A stretch of DNA of 64,000 nucleotides, taken from Pteria penguin. Its lineage: Eukaryota > Mollusca > Bivalvia > Pterioida > Pteriidae. Under the pieces are notes generated by a model. That model had not been told where the DNA came from. It searched no databases and worked only from the letters and a program-made list of their open reading frames with translations. Location of the stretch: the NCBI GenBank assembly GCA_035048485.1, contig CM068580.1:58537483-58601482 (forward strand). The letters are read 5' to 3'. Of this stretch, positions 11,913 to 24,000 are shown piece by piece. Each line of letters begins with the position of its first letter. The stretch's first letter is position 1. Position numbers and translations under genes: made by a program.

Positions 11913-12099
11913 CTATATGTATAAATCAAGCGTTGTCAGTAAATGTATGGAAAACTAATACTGGTTAATCTTAATGCTCGTTATAATCATCTAAACTGAA
12001 CAAACCTCCAACATACATGTAGATATAGGTATAATATTTATATGTATATGATATGGAAAATATAAATGATTATACTTGCGAAATAAGATATCCATTTTT

Positions 12100-12290
12100 T
12101 TTTTGCGAGAGTGGGTGGGGGCCTATCAGATATGACCTTAAAGTTAAATAAAAACAAACTAGTCCACAAAGTTGTAAACACTCAAATAATATTAGTAAAA
12201 CTCTAGATTTGGCACATAAAATGGCTAAGTGGCTTGACTTTCACACTTTAGTGGGCCCCCTTTTCGGAAATCCTGGATCCGCCACTGAAA
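12100..12290. repeat. Relic of a GGATCCGCC-ended element
   Basis: The stretch ends in GAAATCCTGGATCCGCCACTG, the usual end of a common invertebrate short element. It has a G-rich opposite side (GAGAGTGGGTGGGGGCC). Related ends (TTGGCGGATTA near 13295, CCTGATTCCGCCACT near 55360) occur elsewhere in the window. Boundaries are uncertain. Confidence 0.3.
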
Positions 12291-12299
12291 AGAGTGAGA

Positions 12300-12383
12300 T
12301 ACACACCCTCATACACACACACCCTCATACACACACCTACACATACACACACACAAACACACGCACGCATACACACACAAATA
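12300..12383. repeat. CA-rich microsatellite
   Basis: Imperfect ACACAC repeats interrupted by CCTCAT, CATA and GCAC. Confidence 0.85.
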
Positions 12384-12528
12384 TATCTGGCAAGACATAA
12401 TTAATGCGATTCGATTCTGATCACAGTTAGGTTCCTTGGCTCTTACTTTTAAGTTTTAGTAGCGAGTTTGCCCTTCAAATCGTCGCCTGAGAACCATACT
12501 ATTAGTGTTCTACTGCCAAAGTTGTAAT

Positions 12529-12533
<5 letters not shown>

Positions 12534-12575
<42 letters not shown>

Positions 12576-12656
12576 CATGCATAAGGTGTCAAAGATTTAA
12601 TTTAAATCTTTATTTACCACAAATTATGATCAGGTTTCTTTAATTTTGAAGTTTTT

Positions 12657-12697
<41 letters not shown>

Positions 12698-12780
12698 CAT
12701 GCATAAGGTGTCAAAGATTTAATTTAAATCTTTATTTACCACAAATTATGATCAGGTTTCTTTAATTTTGAAGTTTTTTC
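12534..12780. repeat. 122-bp tandem duplication with TA microsatellites
   Basis: A TA run (12534-12574), a unique block (12575-12657), then a second TA run (12659-12691) and the same block again (12695-12778). The blocks are almost identical and 122 bases apart. Each contains the small palindrome AAGATTTAATTTAAATCTT. The duplication is recent. Confidence 0.9.
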
Positions 12781-12999
12781 AAATGTAGATAGAACATTTT
12801 TCTAAATTTTCTTATGAATTTGAGTAAAATCACAATATTCTACGTCCATTTTTTAACAAGAAAAGAGATAAAAATATTACGTGATACAGAGATAGAACAG
12901 AATGGTACTATTGCTATCTATAAATTTCATACAGATTTTTCGATTGATTACAATAGAAACTATAGAGATAGAACAGGTTGGAATTTAGAATAAACTCAC

Positions 13000-13183
13000 C
13001 CTATCTCCCCTACCAAGCATATATTGACTAAACTAAATGTCTGAAAAGATGCGCGATCCAAAGACGAATCCAATGATATATAGAACTTGATTTTTGTCAA
13101 ATTGGCAGTTAGAACAGTTTGGTTCCCAGCCGACAAAATATTACACTTTTGATTTCCACAGGTTAAACCTTGAGCATCATGCA
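13000..13183 (-). CDS. Isolated exon-like segment
   Basis: On the minus strand a TTTTCAG acceptor precedes 184 open bases, followed by a GGTGAGT donor. The peptide starts HDAQGLTCGNQKCN, has a potential glycosylation site NQT, and ends LVNICLVGEIG. Entry is phase 1 and exit phase 2. The run of two cysteines, a hydrophobic strand pattern and the minus strand shared with the Ig gene suggest an extracellular domain exon, but I cannot place it in a family and find no partner exon nearby. It could be a pseudo-exon. Confidence 0.3.
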
Positions 13184-13440
13184 CTGAAAAGATATAATTT
13201 TTCGAAATGCATTGGCATATGGTGCATCGGAGTGTATATAGTTTATGAGTTTATACTTCCCTGAACAAATTTATTTACTTATTTATGTTCCCATTGGCGG
13301 ATTAAGATGGAGTGGGAGAATTGCATGGGTTACACTCGCCCTTTTACCAAAAAGCTCATTTTCGACCATTTCAGTCTGAAACGGAGGAGGCCCCAGTTTC
13401 CGGACCGAATAGTGCAAAATATTACTCACAAGACTGCAAC

Positions 13441-13474
13441 TCCCCCCCCCCCCCCTTTTTTTTTTTTTTTTTTT
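13441..13474. repeat. C-run/T-run junction
   Basis: A C homopolymer is followed by about twenty T. Simple sequence only. Confidence 0.9.
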
Positions 13475-13499
13475 AAAAACTTCTAGATTCACCTATGTG

Positions 13500-14284
13500 T
13501 TCCATTGATATTTATTTTTTTCCCCACTGGCGGACTGTTAGTTCCCGACGGCCCGTGCCCAGGGTCAACCCTGTTTTCAGTACCTCTGTTCAAGGACTTA
13601 TAAGTCCTTGCTCTGTTGTGCCTAAGTGTAATACATTTCCCGCCATATGTTTTTTCCCTAGAGTAACTGTAAAATGATAAGAGATTCCGAAATACTCCAC
13701 CTGATTTAAAATTATTAGATTAAAAAATTACCTCAGAAGGAAATGGAAATTGATGATACTAAACAGGAATATGTCGTTTTACATGTTAGTCAGGTAAATA
13801 ACTGTTTATGACTTTTGTTTCTAATTGTACATCTCGAATTTTCTCTGATCGGTGAAGTAACATTAGCAGGACTGACCGAATAAAATGCAGACAACATACA
13901 ACCTACGAGGATGAGGATACGAAACGTATCGCGATGAATTTCAGTGGCAATATCCTGTTATCTGCTCCGCAGCTTTCAACTGTTGTATATATGCGGTATA
14001 TAAATACTTATGTTATATGTAATAATTGATATTTATTTGTCTAAAACAGCATGTTTGCATACTTTTTATTAATTTTCTTTTGCCTTACTCCGTATTATAC
14101 GGAATAAACAAGGCATTGTAAAAATACTCAGAGAGAGCGGGACAAATAACAGGGTATAGTCATTTCAATAAACTACATGCTTGAAATTTATTTTGCATTG
14201 TATGTAAATTAAGGTCCATTTACTTATTGACAGCACATAGCTTAGGCCCTAAACTATGTACTAATGTACACTGTACACTGGCAC
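13500..14284. other. No gene seen
   Basis: This stretch has a fragment resembling the TGGCGGA-type element end at 13528. Otherwise it is unremarkable AT-rich sequence up to the hairpin at 14285. The left end of the ISL2EU-like element probably lies in it, but I found no matching inverted end. Confidence 0.35.
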
Positions 14285-14370
14285 TTGATGCTGGTCCTTT
14301 ATGTGCCTCACTGACAAGCTGTAAAAAGAATTTTAGCTTGTCAGTGAGGCACATAAAGGACCAGCATCAA
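14285..14370. repeat. Perfect 36-bp-arm hairpin upstream of the transposase
   Basis: Arms 14285-14320 and 14335-14370 are perfect reverse complements (first arm starts TTGATGCTGG and ends GACAAGCT) around a 14-base loop. The hairpin lies 116 bases before the transposase ATG. It may be a subterminal binding structure of the transposon or a nested fold-back; this is inference. Confidence 0.9.
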
Positions 14371-14486
14371 TAGCACATTTTCGAGTTCGCCCGTATTACC
14401 GTTTAAGTTCTGTATTTACACACGCCTGTCACGTGACTTCGTAAATTATTAAACCCAGCCTACTTCCGTTTCTATGAACGCTGCAG

Positions 14487-17334
14487 ATGTCGTCCTCTAC
14501 TCGATATTATTGCGTAGCAGAGGGCTGCTCTTCAGACACACGCAAAGTAGGAAAACATGGTTATATGAAAGAAATTAAGTTTTTCCCATTTCCAACTAAG
14601 AAAAGCAACCCCAAAGCAAGAAAAATCTGGCTAAACTATTTGAGAAGAGACAACTTCGAGCCTACCCATCGTCACAGATTATGCTCTCTCCACTTTCCTG
14701 ACAGAGAACCGACCAATATAAATCCATATCCCACATTATTCAAGTACAATCATTTTAAGGAGCCCACAAATATTAGAAATACAGACTCAATTCACAAGCG
14801 TTCAGTGTCTTACAATATAAATAATCAAACAATAACGTTAACAAGTGGCGAGGATCAGGTCCAGGAAGAAGATGCAGATAGCAGTTCTATTGCTCAAGGA
14901 TATATTATTGATACAGTAAGACAATCATTCTATCTTTAATCTTAGAAATCTTAATTTATAGTTTTTTTTTATCAAATTTTGAAAAGAAACATACTTCTAA
15001 TCTATTTATGTAAATTACATATAAGATCTATACTCATGCTACAGAAACTTGTAAAGATGCTAAAATCTTTTGAATCATGGACTTGCTTACATGAGATATA
15101 ATTAGTAATTTCAGAGATGTATGATGTATTTTATAAGATAATACATATGATTATCAAATTATTAAATCAAATATAGCAAATACATGTATTTCTGTTTTAT
15201 AGGCAGATAAAGACACACAAAGTAGTATTCAACTCCCTCCTGCAATCGAAGAGATCATTGTTTCAACAGTTGAAGAGAAAGATAAACTTGGTACGAGACA
15301 TGTTTAATAGTTTTGATTTTGAAATATTGAAAACAATCATCATATTAGATCTAGTGGTTCTCAACAAATTAAATAAAGAAATAGTTTACCACAAAATACA
15401 GGATGCAGTCAATTATATTATTTGCCTATATATGAAATTAAGTATTACGTTTTGATGTATTGCCAATCTTTCACTACATATAATACATTTCATATTATTT
15501 AAGTACATTTGTAGTTAATATAGAGCAAATATTTACACGGTACAGTTATTTAAACATATCCTTAAATATTTCCATACACTGTAGATACAATTTATTAAGA
15601 TACAATTAATAACTGTCTTAATTATTACGTTTTTCCACAAGGATATTTAGTAATTTTTTTAAATTTCTATTTAAAGATTACAAACCATGCCCAAAGGATC
15701 ATGATTACTGCACTAATGGGGTTAACAGTTTTGAGACAGTAGAAACAAGCAGTATACATGTACAGACTGACATTACAATGGAGGAGATGGAACAACTCAT
15801 GACAAGACAACAACAAGACCCTAAAACACTGATGAGAGAAGAATTTGTTGGCAAGGTGACAGAAAATGACAAAAGCATTATGCAATACACAGGAATCCCA
15901 CCGAGAGCCATACTAATAGGAATATTTGGTAATTATTATTCATAAATGGGGTTAATTCATGTTACATATTCAGTTTAGAATTTTACTAACTGCAGCATTC
16001 TTTTATGAGTAGAGAAACCAGAGATTCCTGATTAAATCTGAATGTATTATCGGTATTAGCTCTGGTTTAGGATTGTATTATCGGTATTGGCTCTGGTTTT
16101 ATCCTTAACCATAATGCAACTTTTCAGTAATTTTTTCTACAAATATTATTTTAAATATTTTGACATTTGCATTTGAATTCATTAAAGAAGCATTCATATA
16201 TAATATACGTTTAATTATTTTCTCAATTTCAATGATAATCCATGTAAAATAAGATTACATGTAAAAAATAAGATTTTGCATAGAAATTGAAGATAAATCC
16301 TAAGAGATATAACTTGAAACGAGTTGCTTAGATGCATCATCAGAGCATTTGTGAATTATTCCCATTAATATGTATGATTTTATAATCAACATAAAGATGA
16401 TTAAAAGTGATATTGTATTTTTCTTACAATAAGTTTTGTTATGTATAAATTTTTTTAATCAGGAATATTTGAAAAAGCATCATCAAATCTCAAATACTGG
16501 TGTGGACAACAGAGTTCTGACGATGTCACAATACAGAGCCATCAAGAAGGAAGAAAGAGTGGGCCTTCTCGTAAACTATCAAAATTTGAAGAGTTCATCA
16601 TGACACTGCTACGGATGCGCCTTGCTATCTTTACATTTTTCCTTGCTGATATTTTTAATGTTTCAAATGCAAGAGTGTCCCAGATTTGTACCACCTGGAT
16701 AAACTTTATGCATAATATTTTCACACCACTGCTTATTTGGCCATCTTCCCAAATTATTAAGAAATTTTCACCAAGAAGCTTCAAGCACTGGTATCCCAAC
16801 ACTGTATGTATTATTGACTGTACTGAATTTTTTATTCAGAAACGAAGATCTCCAACTGCTCAGTCAAAGACATTTAGTTCCTACAAGCACCACAACACTT
16901 ATAAGTGTCTGATTGGTATATCTCCATCTGGTGCTATCACTTTTGTTTCTAATCTCTGGGGTGGAAATGCATCAGACAGATACATTACCAAGATGAGTGG
17001 ATTTTTAGAACATGTAAAGCCTGGTGATGAAATTATGGCAGATAGAGGCTTCCTAATAAGAGACCTTTTATTAAAAAGAAGAGCAAAGTTAGTTATCCCC
17101 CCATTTACTGTTAAATGTAAATGGGGAAAGGGAAAACGCCTGACACAAACAGATATACTGAAAACCAAAAGTATTGCGCGCATGAGAATACATGTGGAAA
17201 GGGCAATTGAAAGACTGAAAAACTTTCATATTCTTGGCAATACAATGCCCCTTACATATAAACCTCTTGCTAATCAAATGGTTAAAGTATGTGCTTTCTT
17301 ATGTAACTTGCAAAAGCCATTGGTGTCTTGTTAG
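14487..17334 (+). CDS. THAP-domain DDE transposase, intact, four exons
   Basis: Exons 14487-14915, 15203-15290, 15677-15928 and 16463-17334 join in phase with GT-AG junctions, giving 1641 bases and 546 residues. The start is chosen because the THAP zinc finger begins at once: C9, C14, then C66-x2-H69 in CSLHF, with W48, P36 and a YPTLF box at 81-85. A charged linker follows. Exon 4 carries a DDE_Tnp_4-type catalytic core: D375 in IIDCTEF, D450 in MADRGF and E502 in HVERAIERL. No stop or frameshift was found, so the element may have been active recently. Expected role: nuclear transposase, with the THAP finger binding the element ends. A domesticated HARBI1-like host gene is less likely given the adjoining YqaJ gene. 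Confidence 0.85.
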
Positions 17335-17355
17335 GTACATGTACATTGTAACTTA

Positions 17356-17705
17356 GGTCATCCTTAAAAAATTATTTGTTTGCTGTAACACGACCGACTC
17401 ACTCAAAAACTCCCTACTCAAAAGTCCTTTTTGCCAATCTGGTGAAAGAATATTTTTTTTGTGTCAAAATTCAGCCATTGAATTCTAAACTAAATTATTT
17501 TCAGTGAAAGGTAATGGAAATGGTGAAAATAGTAATGTATATGTAAATAGATACAAAACAACAGAGTTCAGGACCACAGATCTACAATCAATATAGTTAA
17601 TATTTACATGTATAATAAAAAATATATATATACCTCCCTATTAAAAAAAAAAAACTAAATCATGTAACTTGTGTTACAGCAAACTAACAATTTTTAAGGA
17701 TGGCC
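17356..17705. mobile_element. Nested MITE, PIF/Harbinger-like
   Basis: 350 bases with imperfect inverted ends of about 35 bases (GGTCATCCTTAAAAA at left, TTTTTAAGGATGGCC at right). Flanking TTA at 17353-17355 and 17706-17708 looks like a 3-bp duplication, as expected for PIF/Harbinger elements (TWA target). It sits between the two convergent transposon genes. A matching end (TTTTAAGGATGGCC) occurs near 24945. Confidence 0.75.
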
Positions 17706-17918
17706 TTAAAAATGAGGTATTATAATATTTTTCTACTGAAAGTGCCATACAAACTGTAGGTTCAAGGCCAGAAATTACATATGTAGGGTCAGTTGGGGAC
17801 AGTAAACACACAATTTGTTTGACCTTGCAATGTTTCAATGATTATTTCAATTTCTTTAATAATATTGTCTCAAAATTTAACATAAAACAACTGTTATTGA
17901 CAATGAAGATATTTAATT

Positions 17919-19637
17919 TTATTCAACATTCTGATTCAACAAAGCATTCAAAATATATTTCTGATAGAACTTTTTTGATGTACTGACAATACTATCATAA
18001 ATTTCCTTATCAAAAAAAATCCTATCAACAATGTATCCTTTTTTTGTGAAGAATATAAAATCACAAAATTCTCTTTTACACACACCTAACTGACCTTGAA
18101 TTTGTATATACCAAGGAGAACTAACTTTTAATTTTATATTTTCATTAGTATCTAGATACAAATGATAATGATGGTCACTGCATGCCTCTTTTGATAATTT
18201 GTCTTGAAACATATATGAACATTTGATCTCTATTAACCCTTCACCGCAACATTTGCAATTAACAAGACCGTCAGGGGATGCTCCAAGATAGGGATGATCC
18301 TCATCGATGAATAGGCCATTTAATTTCACAGAAGCTTTTTTGTGACTTTTTTTGTAGTCCACAGTGTACATTTGACGTGCTATGGGTTCATGTTGTTTGC
18401 CAAAATTTATTGATGCAGAATTAATAAATGATGATTTACCCATAACTTGTTTTGTAATATAATTTTCTTTTGAATCAGTAAATTTGAAATGTAATACTGA
18501 AGAAAACACAGAGGCAGTTATTCTACCCTCCTTATGGATAAACCACTCAGAATTATCACTTTGTCCTCTTGTTTGTTCCTCAACTTTGTCAATAATGCTT
18601 TTATCAAAAACTTTTTTTAACCCACTTAAAACATCATTAGAATGAGATTTTGCAATTTCAACCACAGTTGGAATATACTCAGTCTCACTATTATCACTAT
18701 CATTGTCATCATAAAGGGTTTGTAATATTAAAGATTTTGTACCTTTGCACACCTTTTTCATTTCACTTTTGATTGAATCAACTTCAACATTTTTCACTGC
18801 TGTGTAGTTTTTAGAAGATGGAGTTTTTTTTAACGGGATACTAGTATCAACTCTAATATCTATTTCATCAATTTCCATGGGTGCAGACTCCTTTCTTGGT
18901 TTGTCCCATACACATTCAACATCTGTGCCAACTTCAGTTCCTCTGTCTTTGTGACGCATGCAGAAATCATTGGTAGCAAATAAAAGTGCAACACAATGTT
19001 TGCACATTCCATTATCACTGTAAAATAATAATAATAAAGTATGAATTTCCAGTAAAAGCATGAAGTATATTAAATAATCTTTGTTCCTAACAATCAAACA
19101 TTTTGAAAGATACATGTACATGTATACATGTAATAAGAAATATATTCATATTATTATATATATAAATTAACAATGATTTATACTTTTTAAATAAGTACAT
19201 GTATTTATATATGAAATGGCATTTACATCAATACATACAATCATTAAAAAAAAAAAGAAATTACAAATAATACAAAATATTATCTTACCAGCATAAACGA
19301 AAGATGATTAACATGTGATAGCCAACCAAAGTACAAAAGATGCTTGCTTCATTTTATCAAGACAAATTATATACTGTGGTCAATAATCACAATACAAACT
19401 AAAAAAACAATCCCAAAATGGAATGAACAAAAGTCTGAAATGAAAAATAAAATCAACAGTTCAAAAATGAATTATTTACGAACATTGATAATAGATATCA
19501 TTGTAAGTCTCAGAATCAGATCTGATAAATATAAGTTATAACTTACGCAACACATGTGCATCCACCTGATAAAACTTGACCAGAACCATTTACTAGTAGC
19601 CAATAAACCATGCAATTTTCAAAAGGCACTAGATGGA
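17919..19637 (-). CDS. SWIM zinc finger plus YqaJ nuclease-like protein of the transposon
   Basis: The last exon (19017-17919) is open for 366 codons including the stop. It begins at a TTTTACAG acceptor that joins in phase to a GTAAGT donor at 19546, giving an upstream exon from 19547 to about 19637. The joined peptide has the SWIM pattern CTC...MCKHC, so the motif is split by the intron. After an acidic linker comes a YqaJ/lambda-exonuclease-like domain: GRITAS, LGASPDG (catalytic Asp), LIEIKCS (Glu and Lys) and IQIQGQL. I cannot resolve the true 5' end: the frame meets a stop near 19660, and a possible start (MASDTNN) lies at 19799. Role: probably DNA-end processing or helper function in transposition. 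The nuclease domain is intact; the N-terminus is possibly damaged. Confidence 0.75.
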
Positions 19638-20218
19638 TTGTACTGTGGGCCTTTCAGTATGATATATCTCGTTATCCTGGCCCATTTATTGATATATTGT
19701 TTAATGGGCCTTTCAATACGATATATATCTATCTATGCATTGTTATATCATTTCACCCCTGTTGTAGTTAGTTAAAAAATTATTAGTATCACTTGCCATC
19801 TTGGTGGGACTTGAATCAAGGACTTCTGTGCCATGAGCCTGCACACATTCCTCTGCTTTCGGAGGTTTTTATCCATTGAAAACCAAAACAAACTTACAAC
19901 AGAAGATGCAAACAGACCGAAACCGGTTACATGTACCTAGGACACTCCGGCTATCATGTGGATGCTTTGCTAACAGAGCTACAGAGCTACCTGCACCATT
20001 GCACTAAAGACGTTCTTTTTTATGTTATTGACAGCAGAATAATAGAAATTCAACTGTATATACCTATATATAGGTCTGATAATCGTTAAGGAATGATCAT
20101 AATGTGATGAATGCATTACTTGACCTCTTCTCAAATATTTGTTTTATTGTCTTTACTGTCATTTTAATTTCTTTTCTTGTACTGATATACTATAGTGTAT
20201 AGAAATGTATAGTATTGA

Positions 20219-20472
20219 GATTGATTGATTGATTGATTTTTGTTTTACGTCACACCACGAATATTTCATGTATATGGTGAAGGCATCTGCCTGATGCGGA
20301 GCATACAAATTTTGACCTTTGCAACGGACCCACCCGAAGCATACCACGACACGGGGCCTCGGTTATTACTGTCTCATCCGAAAGACATGACACCGGCATG
20401 ACCAGAGCGGGACTCGAACCCCGGCCTCCCGATCAGGAGTCCGACGCGATACCACTAGGCCACGCCGGCTTA
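20219..20472 (-). repeat. tRNA-headed SINE, minus orientation
   Basis: The minus-strand head is GCCGGCGTGGCCTAGTGGTA, then GGGGTTCGAGTCCCGC, with a body identical in type to the copies at 8.8 and 35.7 kb. It lacks about 35 bases around the ACGTGCCATGC segment. The flanks AGTATTGAGA and AATATTGAGA form an imperfect target-site duplication. Confidence 0.85.
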
Positions 20473-20593
20473 TATAATATTGAGAGTTTCTACTTTTGAA
20501 GTGTGAATTTTATCAATTTTGAATACAGGGTCTCAATCTATAGACACACCTGTAGGTATGATGTCCTTTGTTTTCATAATTTAGGCCATAATA

Positions 20594-20968
20594 AAGAAAT
20601 TCCTAGATTCTCATCCAACTTTTCCAAAAATTTGGGGGTTGGGGGAAGGAATGAATTTTATTTTCTAGTTTTTTATTTTCTTAAAAATAGAATTGGACAT
20701 TGAATATGACTGAATTGACCTGGCAAACACTAAATAATAACATTGTTAAGCTTTCATAGTTTTATTTGACTTCCTGTCAATATAACAGTAACACAAAATC
20801 ACAAATTCAACAAATATAAACAAAATCTCATACATCTGTAATGGTAATGGACATGACAAGGGATATTTTTGGTCGGCTGTATAATTTTTAAAATGTAATT
20901 TAAAAAAAAAAATGTGGCAGGCATGAAAAATACAGGCGGGCAGAGATGAGAATCTAGAATTTTTTTTT
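20594..20968. mobile_element. MITE family A, copy 1
   Basis: Inverted ends AAATTCCTAGATTCTCATCC and, at the right, GATGAGAATCTAGAATTTTT. The same sequence occurs inverted at 49.5-50.0 kb, matching at both ends and in a G/C-run block, with a longer interior there. Confidence 0.7.
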
Positions 20969-21022
20969 ATTATAGCCTTATGTTAATTATTTCCTAATAA
21001 GTACTGTGCTATATTTTAGCCC

Positions 21023-24000
21023 ATGGAGTCATCAGAGACCAGTGACCTAATGGATACAGCTGAATTGTCAGAGTATGTGACCTTGGCTCCTGTCATTATG
21101 GGATCCAGTAACCCCTCCACTAGTCAAAGCCAGGAGGATGGGAACCCCACAAACCCATTGAGAGCATCTTTGAATGAACCAACTCTTCAATACCTTCTCG
21201 GTAAGAATTACGTTTCTCTCATAGTTGATTCACTTTATACAGATTATTAGATGATCACTTAATGACTTATTACTGAGTGACCACTGGTCTCTACAACAGC
21301 AATTCTCTCCCATTGTTTGAACTCCATTCTTTCATGAAAAAAATATTTATAAAACTTCTCTCCATAGATATCATGTCAAATTGCAGTCGCTTATTAAATT
21401 GAGTAATCATTGAGCTCTAACTAGGACCTTCATAATAAATTAGGCGTTTTTGGGGAGAGGCCATTCTTAAAATTATGTAGATTTACAGTTATGTGACTCA
21501 CCATTTACAAAGTGGTTAGGTAGGGAGGGGATTTTTTTTCTCAAAAATTCTAATATGTGGGTAGGGTTTATTCAGACTAAACATTCAAATTACCGGTAGA
21601 TAACAGATTGGCATTTAATACAGATGACAGACAGCTTTATAAAGTTAGTCCTACATGCATATAAAGTCAGATATTTCAGAAGAAATCAAGACAAGTAAAT
21701 ATTTCAAACTTTAGGTTTTTAAACAAGACAACAGTAATCAGAACAACTTTACAACAGCTTAATTTGACATTGAATCAGTTTTTCTGGGGCAAATGACATT
21801 TCTTCCTCCCTTTTTAGCTCACCTGAGCCAAAGGCTCAAGTGAGCTATTGTGATCAATCACCGTCCGTCGTCCGTCCGTCGTCCGTCGTTAACTTTTCAC
21901 ATTTTCGACTTCTTCTCCAGAACCACTGAACAGAATTTGATGAAACTTGATAAGCATGTAGTACTCATGGTCCCCTACAAGTGTTGTTGTTTTCGTCCGG
22001 ATTCATCAACAGGTGGCGCCACCACAGGCAAAAGTAGGTCAAAGAGGGTACCCTCCTTTGACAAACTTCTTCTTCAGACCGGGGGCATACAGAGACAAAC
22101 TGAATGCATAGGAATGATCTAGAGGGATGTGTGAAGAAGTGTTGTTATTTTTGGTTCCGTTCCGAAATCAAATTTTTGACGTTTTTTTGTACTTGGTAGT
22201 TTTAATGCAGTTTTTCTTTTAGTAAACATTGATGCATTAATTTGGTTTAATTTGATAATTTTGATGGTAAGAAATACTACTGCGAAGAAAATTTTTCAAT
22301 ATTTTATGTTTTTGATTTTTTATGAATTTTTTAAGACTTTCAAGAAAAAGGGGGGGTGGGATAATTGGTGTAAACATTTCACAGTTTGAACTTTTTCTTC
22401 GGAACCACGTGCTGGAATTCAATGAAACTTGGCATGCATCAAATACTCAAGGTCCCCGACAAATGTGGTCATCTTTGTCAGGATCCATGAACACCACCAC
22501 AGACAAAAGTAGGTCACAGAGGGTACCCTCCTTTGACAAACTTCTTATTCAGATCGGGTGCATACAGCGACAAACCGACTGCATAGGAATGATTTAGAGG
22601 CATATGGGAAGAAGTGTTGATATTTTTGGTTCCATCCCGAAATCAAATTTTTGACGTTTTTTCATTTTTATTTTGGACTTTGTTATTTTAATGCATTAAA
22701 GAGTTATTATTTTCTTTTAGTAAACATTGATGCATTCATTTGGTTTCATTTAATCATTTCTATGGTAAGGAATGCTGGTGCGAAGGAATTTTTTCAATAT
22801 CTCGATTTTTGAATTTTTTATGAATTTTTTAAGACTTCCAAGAAAAGGGGGGGGGGGGGGGGACAATTTTTCATATCTTCAACTTGATCTACAGAACAAC
22901 TTGAAGGATTGTTAAAAAAACTGGGTAGGATGCAAGTACTCATAGTCCTTTTCAAAGGTTTTGTTTTTTGTGCGGATCATCCAAATTGGTTAACAGATAA
23001 TGCCACCATGTCTAAAAGTAGGTCTCACAATGGTACATATACCACTTGGTAATTGAAATATGGAGAGTAGCGGTTCAAATCCAGCTGTGGTCAAAAAAAT
23101 TTTTTTTTTTTATTACACATCTAAATAAGTTTTTAGATGTTTCTCAACACTCAACATATGAAATTAGGAATTTTACGTTTAAGACTTCCAAAAAAAAAAA
23201 AAGGGCGGGGGGGGGGGGGGGGGGGGGGTTGGCCATTTTTCACATTTTCAACTTTTTCTACAAAACTGTTTGAAGGATTTTAATAAATCTTGGTAGAAAT
23301 AAGTCACTTATGATCCTCTTCAAATTCTGTTGTTTTCGTCCAGACCTCTTTACAGGTGGCGCCACCATAGTCAAGAGTAGACACAAAAGAGTTCCCTCGT
23401 TTAACAATATTCTTTTTCATACGGGCTGTATACAGAGACAAACAGAATGCATAGAAATGATCTAGAGGGATGAGTGAAGACGTATTGTCATTTTGGTTCC
23501 ATTCCAAAATCAAATTTGAGAATTTTTTTCGACATTTCTTTGGACTTGGTGATTCAATGCAGAAAAGTGTCATATTTCCTAGTTAATTGATAATGATGAT
23601 TTCTTATGGACTATTGTGATCATAATTTTGTGATCATAATTATGGTAAGGATTGTTACTTTGAAAGAATTTTGTCAAAATCTCAATTTTTGGATTTTCTA
23701 TGAAATTTTTAAGACTTCCAAATGAGGGTGTATAGGAACAATTCAATCACATTTTTCACTTCTGCTGTTATACCACATGAAAGATTTTAATGAAACATGG
23801 AATACATGAAGTACTAAAAGTCCTCTATCAATTTGGTAAATTTCATCCAAATTGGTTAACAGATAATGCCACCATGTCTAAAATGCAGTTCTCACAATAG
23901 TACATATACCACTTGGTAATTGAAATATGGAGAGTAGCGGTTCAAATCCAGCTGTGGTCAAAAATTTTTTTTCATTTCTTTACACATCTAAATAAGTTTT

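Larger units (their letters stand above)
14285..19799. mobile_element. ISL2EU-like (IS5/Harbinger-related) DNA transposon, two genes
   Basis: Convergent transposase (plus) and SWIM/YqaJ nuclease-like (minus) genes are separated by about 590 bases, which hold a nested MITE. From memory of the family, ISL2EU elements encode a THAP-type DDE transposase together with a YqaJ-domain protein, and this pair fits. I could not find terminal inverted repeats or a target-site duplication, so both outer limits are approximate. The right side, around the upstream exons of the nuclease gene, may be damaged. Confidence 0.65.

Noticed and set aside
16542..16802. Minus-strand frames across the transposase exon 4
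   Set aside because: Shadows of the DDE-encoding plus-strand exon.
19554..19775. Plus-strand 73-codon frame near the transposon's right side
   Set aside because: The minus strand has a GTAAGT donor joining a SWIM-type CTCVA peptide in phase to the YqaJ exon, which explains this stretch better.
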